14,334 nt of DNA from the NCBI GenBank assembly GCA_964629965.1, contig CAZVRZ010000134.1, positions 1 to 14,334 on the forward strand, written 5' to 3'. Of the stretch, positions 13,243 to 14,334 are shown one piece after another. Within the stretch, counting starts at the first letter, position 1; the number at the start of each line of letters is the position of its first letter. Under the pieces are notes generated by a model, which saw only the letters and a program-made list of their open reading frames with translations, made no database searches and was not told where the DNA came from. This DNA comes from CAZVRZ01 sp964629965. GTDB lineage: Bacteria; Chloroflexota; Anaerolineae; Anaerolineales; UBA4823. A program made the position numbers and the translations under genes.

Positions 13243-14334
13243 CTAAGTTTCGCCCAAAGTAACGGCGACATGCTCCTGGGCGAGTAGAGAAGCAAGGCCA
13301 ACAGAAAGCTCATTGGCAAACGGATTCGTTTGGTTGAGTGTTACTTGCAGGAGGTCAACGGCTTGGTCAAAAATCAAGAAGCCATCCATCTGGAATACGT
13401 CTCTAACCAGACGTTTGATTCCCAGGCGAGTTATTTTGGGGCAGCGGGGGGTCAACCACTGTCGTGCCCAGACCAGAACGTTATGGGCCAGGGCTTCCAA
13501 TTGGATCAACACCTGTTGAGCTTCGAAACGGCGCTTATTGCGCTTAGCAGTTCCCAATCCTTGCTTATCTTCCTTGATTTTGATCTCTACACCGCCGCCT
13601 CGTTGATCATAGAAATTCACGTAGGCCAGCAGAACGGCTTTTGGGTCTTCTACTTCTTGCTCATAACCGCCAGTCAGCAGCAACACATCTTTCGGAGACG
13701 AGGTCGAAATGATCAAGCCATATCCCCAGTGGCCATTTTTTTGTGGCAGCGCACGGCAATTCGTTTGACTGGGCGACAATACAGCTCTGTTTCGACCGTC
13801 ACCCAACCCATTTGACGGCCTCTATCACAGGGAGCCGTAATCCAACCGGTCACACTCTCCGCCAGCGTCTTGGCACGAANNNNNNNNNNAATAATCTTTG
13901 CCACGCACCTGGTAGCCCCGCTCCAACAGCCAGTTGATATCTTCAACACTGCCACCCCCCGAGTCAATGCGCAAAATTGTGCGTTGGCGTTTGCGTTCAT
14001 CCATTGCCAAGACCTGTTCGGATGCTTCGATCAAGGGTCGCAAGGCTTTGTTCAACTGGGTTTTTCCGTCATAGATCCGTTCCACCACAATTTCTTCATA
14101 CCAGGTTCCGATGACGTACCCTTCCTGGCGGCCACGCCGGTTGCGTTGCTTGGCAAAGTAACCTTTACTGACAAACTTAGCCTTTCTACCACACGGACGA
14201 CCGGTCATATCGGTATCCAGCACCTGCCAGTTCAACTGATAATCGTGATGATAGGTTTAACTGTGCCACCGAAAGATCGCTTCCATAGCTTGATGCATTT
14301 GAGATACATTCTCGGCCGTGCAGGCATCCAATGC
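13243..14334 (-). pseudogene. DDE transposase pseudogene (nonsense codon, frameshift, assembly gap), cut by window edge
   Basis: The minus strand encodes one transposase in pieces. At the right edge an open frame reads ENVSQMHQAMEAIFRWHS and then meets TAA at 14257..14259. The same frame continues with LNWQVLDTDMTGRPCG (first Asp), FVSKGYFAKQRNRRGRQ, and TILRIDSGGGSVEDINWLL (second Asp) up to KDY, just before the N gap at 13880..13889. After the gap a different frame gives AKTLAESVTGW and MGWVTVETELYCRPV, ending at an A7 run (13736..13742). There a one-base shift continues as NGHWGYGLIIS, then YDQRGGGVEIKIKEDKQGL with the probable catalytic Glu, and LAHNVLVWARQWL, to stop 13243. All three catalytic motifs can be recognised, but the gene is broken at two certain places. 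The family is an IS4-superfamily-like DDE group; I cannot name it more closely. The frameshift could be a sequencing error. Confidence 0.72.
13880..13889. other. Assembly gap (10 N)
   Basis: Ten N bases inside the transposase pseudogene. The flanking frames rejoin only if the real missing length is a multiple of three, so ten is a placeholder rather than the true size. Confidence 0.98.

Noticed and set aside
1..14334. CRISPR arrays, tRNA, rRNA or riboswitches
   Set aside because: No regularly spaced repeats, cloverleaf-like segments or recognisable conserved RNA motifs were seen on either strand by eye.

Overview
The window looks like part of a metagenome-assembled scaffold (one 10-N gap at 13880..13889) from a moderate-GC bacterium. 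The best guess is Chloroflexota, Anaerolineae-like. This rests on family resemblance only: two large exported C25 (gingipain-type) cysteine peptidases, one ending in the tail TFLPIIQR, Thr/Pro-rich membrane-anchored surface proteins, and a double zinc-ribbon protein. There is no rRNA, tRNA or CRISPR to anchor the taxonomy.

Region 1 (9142 down to 1, minus strand) is a tightly packed block that reads as one operon. In transcription order it holds: a short FN3-like protein with a C-terminal membrane helix; an HPr-kinase-like P-loop ATPase; a 1110-aa C25 peptidase; an ER/archaeal-type (Ser-His) S26 signal peptidase; a PqqD-family protein; a second FN3-like protein with a Thr/Pro linker and C-terminal membrane helix; a C25 peptidase lipoprotein; and the N-terminal part of a double zinc-ribbon protein. 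Most junctions overlap or are separated by only 4 to about 40 nt. HPrK-like plus PqqD pairs are known from peptide-modification and surface-sorting loci. Here they sit with two C25 peptidases, a signal peptidase and two anchored FN3-like proteins, with no radical SAM enzyme and no visible precursor peptide. I infer a cell-surface or secreted-protein maturation cassette whose substrate is not in view. This is the most interesting feature of the window.

Region 2 (9150..10700) is a complete IS701-family insertion sequence of 1543 bp with 18-bp perfect terminal inverted repeats, a 4-bp CTAA target duplication and an intact 478-aa transposase. The transposase start codon and Shine-Dalgarno are buried in a long hairpin. 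The element sits 11 bp upstream of the first ATG of the Region 1 operon and separates it from its original upstream sequence.

Region 3 (about 10700..14334) is a graveyard of mobile DNA. It holds a 5'-truncated DDE transposase; remnants of two overlapping tyrosine recombinases, one with a nonsense codon and the other cut off after about 29 codons by the DDE element; an intact gmhB-like HAD phosphatase; and a second DDE transposase pseudogene with a nonsense codon, a homopolymer frameshift and the assembly gap. gmhB is the only apparently functional non-mobile gene there.
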